Below, piece by piece: positions 63,235-64,000 of a stretch of 64,000 nt of DNA. Positions within the stretch are counted from its first letter, which is position 1. Each line of letters begins with the position of its first letter. Origin of the DNA: Streptomyces griseocarneus (GTDB lineage Bacteria > Actinomycetota > Actinomycetes > Streptomycetales > Streptomycetaceae). The notes below the pieces were generated by a model, which worked only from the letters and a program-made list of their open reading frames with translations, was not told the DNA's origin and made no database searches. The position numbers were made by a program, and so were the translations under genes. The stretch covers positions 124,001 to 188,000 of the forward strand of contig NZ_BNBL01000001.1 of NCBI RefSeq assembly GCF_014655595.1, read 5' to 3'.

Positions 63235-64000
63235 GTGGTCAAGACGATCGTCAGTGAGGCCCTGCCGGGTCTCCGTGGTGTCCTCAGTACCCGGGAAGCC
63301 GATCTCGACGCCGCCGCGCGGGACTTCGGCAACCGGGTGCGGCGGCGGCCGCTCGCCGTGCTGCGTCCCGCCGACGCGGGCGACGTGGCGGCGGTCGTAC
63401 GGTTCGGCCGCGAGCACGGGATCACGGTGGTGCCCCGGGGCGCCGGGCACGCGGTCGACGGGCAGGCCCAGGCGCGGGACGGGATCGTCGTCGACCTCGG
63501 CTCGCTGGACCGGGTGCGCCCGGCGGGGCCGGACGCGGTCGCGGTGGGCGCCGGGGCCCGGTGGGACGCGGTCGCCGACGCCGTCCTGCCCGGCGGGCGC
63601 ACGCCCCCCGTGGTGCCGGACCACCTCGGGCTGACCGTCGGCGGGACGCTGTCCGCCGGCGGGTTCGGCGGCACCAGCCACCGCCACGGCAGCGTGGCCG
63701 ACACCGTCCACGACCTCGAGGTCGTCACTCCGGACGGGGAACGGGTCACCTGCTCGCCGACGAAGGACCCCGCGCTCTTCGACGCGGTGCGGGGCACCCA
63801 GGGCGAGCACGGGATCATCACCCGCGCCACCCTCGCGCTGACGCGGGCCCGCGGCGCCGCCCGCCGCTACCTGCTCCCGTACCACGACCTCGGCACGTTC
63901 CTCGCCGACCAGCGGCGGCTGATCGAGGACGGGCGCTTCGACCACGTCGAGGGCCAGGCCCGTCCCGCCGGGGACGGGGAAGGGGCGGGCTGGGTCTACG
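63235..64000 (+). CDS. FAD-linked oxidoreductase, BBE/cytokinin-dehydrogenase-like (3' end outside window)
   Basis: The first 255 residues are present. The FAD_binding_4 domain has PRGAGHAVDGQAQARDGIVV, in which the GxGH histidine is the usual covalent flavin site of the BBE/CKX group (GHxxxGQAQ). Then PVVPDHLGLTVGGTLSAGGF and DTVHDLEVVTPDGERVTCSP. The substrate-binding C-terminal half is beyond the window, so the substrate is open (amine, sugar or cytokinin-like). The GTG at 63235 has ggag five bases upstream. It is co-directional with lpdA but separated by a hairpin. Confidence 0.85.
   Translation, partial: MVKTIVSEALPGLRGVLSTREADLDAAARDFGNRVRRRPLAVLRPADAGDVAAVVRFGREHGITVVPRGAGHAVDGQAQARDGIVVDLGSLDRVRPAGPDAVAVGAGARWDAVADAVLPGGRTPPVVPDHLGLTVGGTLSAGGFGGTSHRHGSVADTVHDLEVVTPDGERVTCSPTKDPALFDAVRGTQGEHGIITRATLALTRARGAARRYLLPYHDLGTFLADQRRLIEDGRFDHVEGQARPAGDGEGAGWVY

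Overview
The window is high-GC actinomycete chromosome, almost certainly Streptomyces. Coding lines are about 75% GC with G/C third positions and GTG/TTG starts. It carries DUF3093, DUF3710 and DUF3159 genes beside dut, a conservon with its P450 pair, and a Streptomyces-type contractile injection system (CIS). I see no tRNA, rRNA, CRISPR array or intact insertion sequence.

Layout. 1-2842: housekeeping genes (partial hypothetical, DUF3093, thioesterase, dut, DUF3710), with a palindromic MITE-like element at 313-476. 3058-7791: kdpFABC, the ATP-driven K+ pump, with an extra tiny membrane protein and a hairpin over the first ribosome binding site. 7883-9152: a secreted ricin-type lectin and an AAC(2')-type aminoglycoside acetyltransferase, lying between the pump and its regulators. 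9384-12720: kdpDE. 12823-15389: OB-fold protein, DUF3159 membrane protein and two TrkA-type K+ gating proteins. 15619-16367: palindromic operator and GNAT acetyltransferase. 16567-22329: a conservon (cvnA-D) ending in a CYP157-like and a CYP154-like P450. 22590-26062: KimA/APC-type K+ transporter and a RumA/TrmA-type RNA methyltransferase. Pump, sensor kinase, TrkA proteins and KimA-like permease together form a K+ homeostasis neighbourhood.

26063-31786 is accessory. The 3' end of the methyltransferase gene is duplicated about 1.6 kb downstream. Between the copies lie a beta-family protein (named after the T4 phage protein) and an antisense gene remnant. After them come a nuclease-helicase gene of the DUF2075/Schlafen-group-3 type and a collapsed paralogue. 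Both share a similar structured leader. A lower-GC stretch leads into the CIS.

31787-60603 (probably to 61531) is a CIS operon: sheath, tube, zinc-ribbon assembly protein, cap, AAA+ ATPase, tube initiator/LysM, hub, spike, tip, gp25-like, two gp6-like proteins, tail-protein-I-like, DUF6519, and a peptidoglycan amidase at the end. In its middle sits a 2035-residue DUF4157 protein with a HELLH motif, a long helical/hydrophobic centre and a low-GC C-terminal nucleotidyltransferase-like domain. A small low-GC gene that looks like its immunity partner follows at once. This toxin-immunity module inside a CIS is the most interesting item. No other gene in the operon looks like a tape measure, so the big protein may also play that part.

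61684-64000: dihydrolipoyl dehydrogenase and the start of a BBE/cytokinin-oxidase-like FAD enzyme cut by the window edge.
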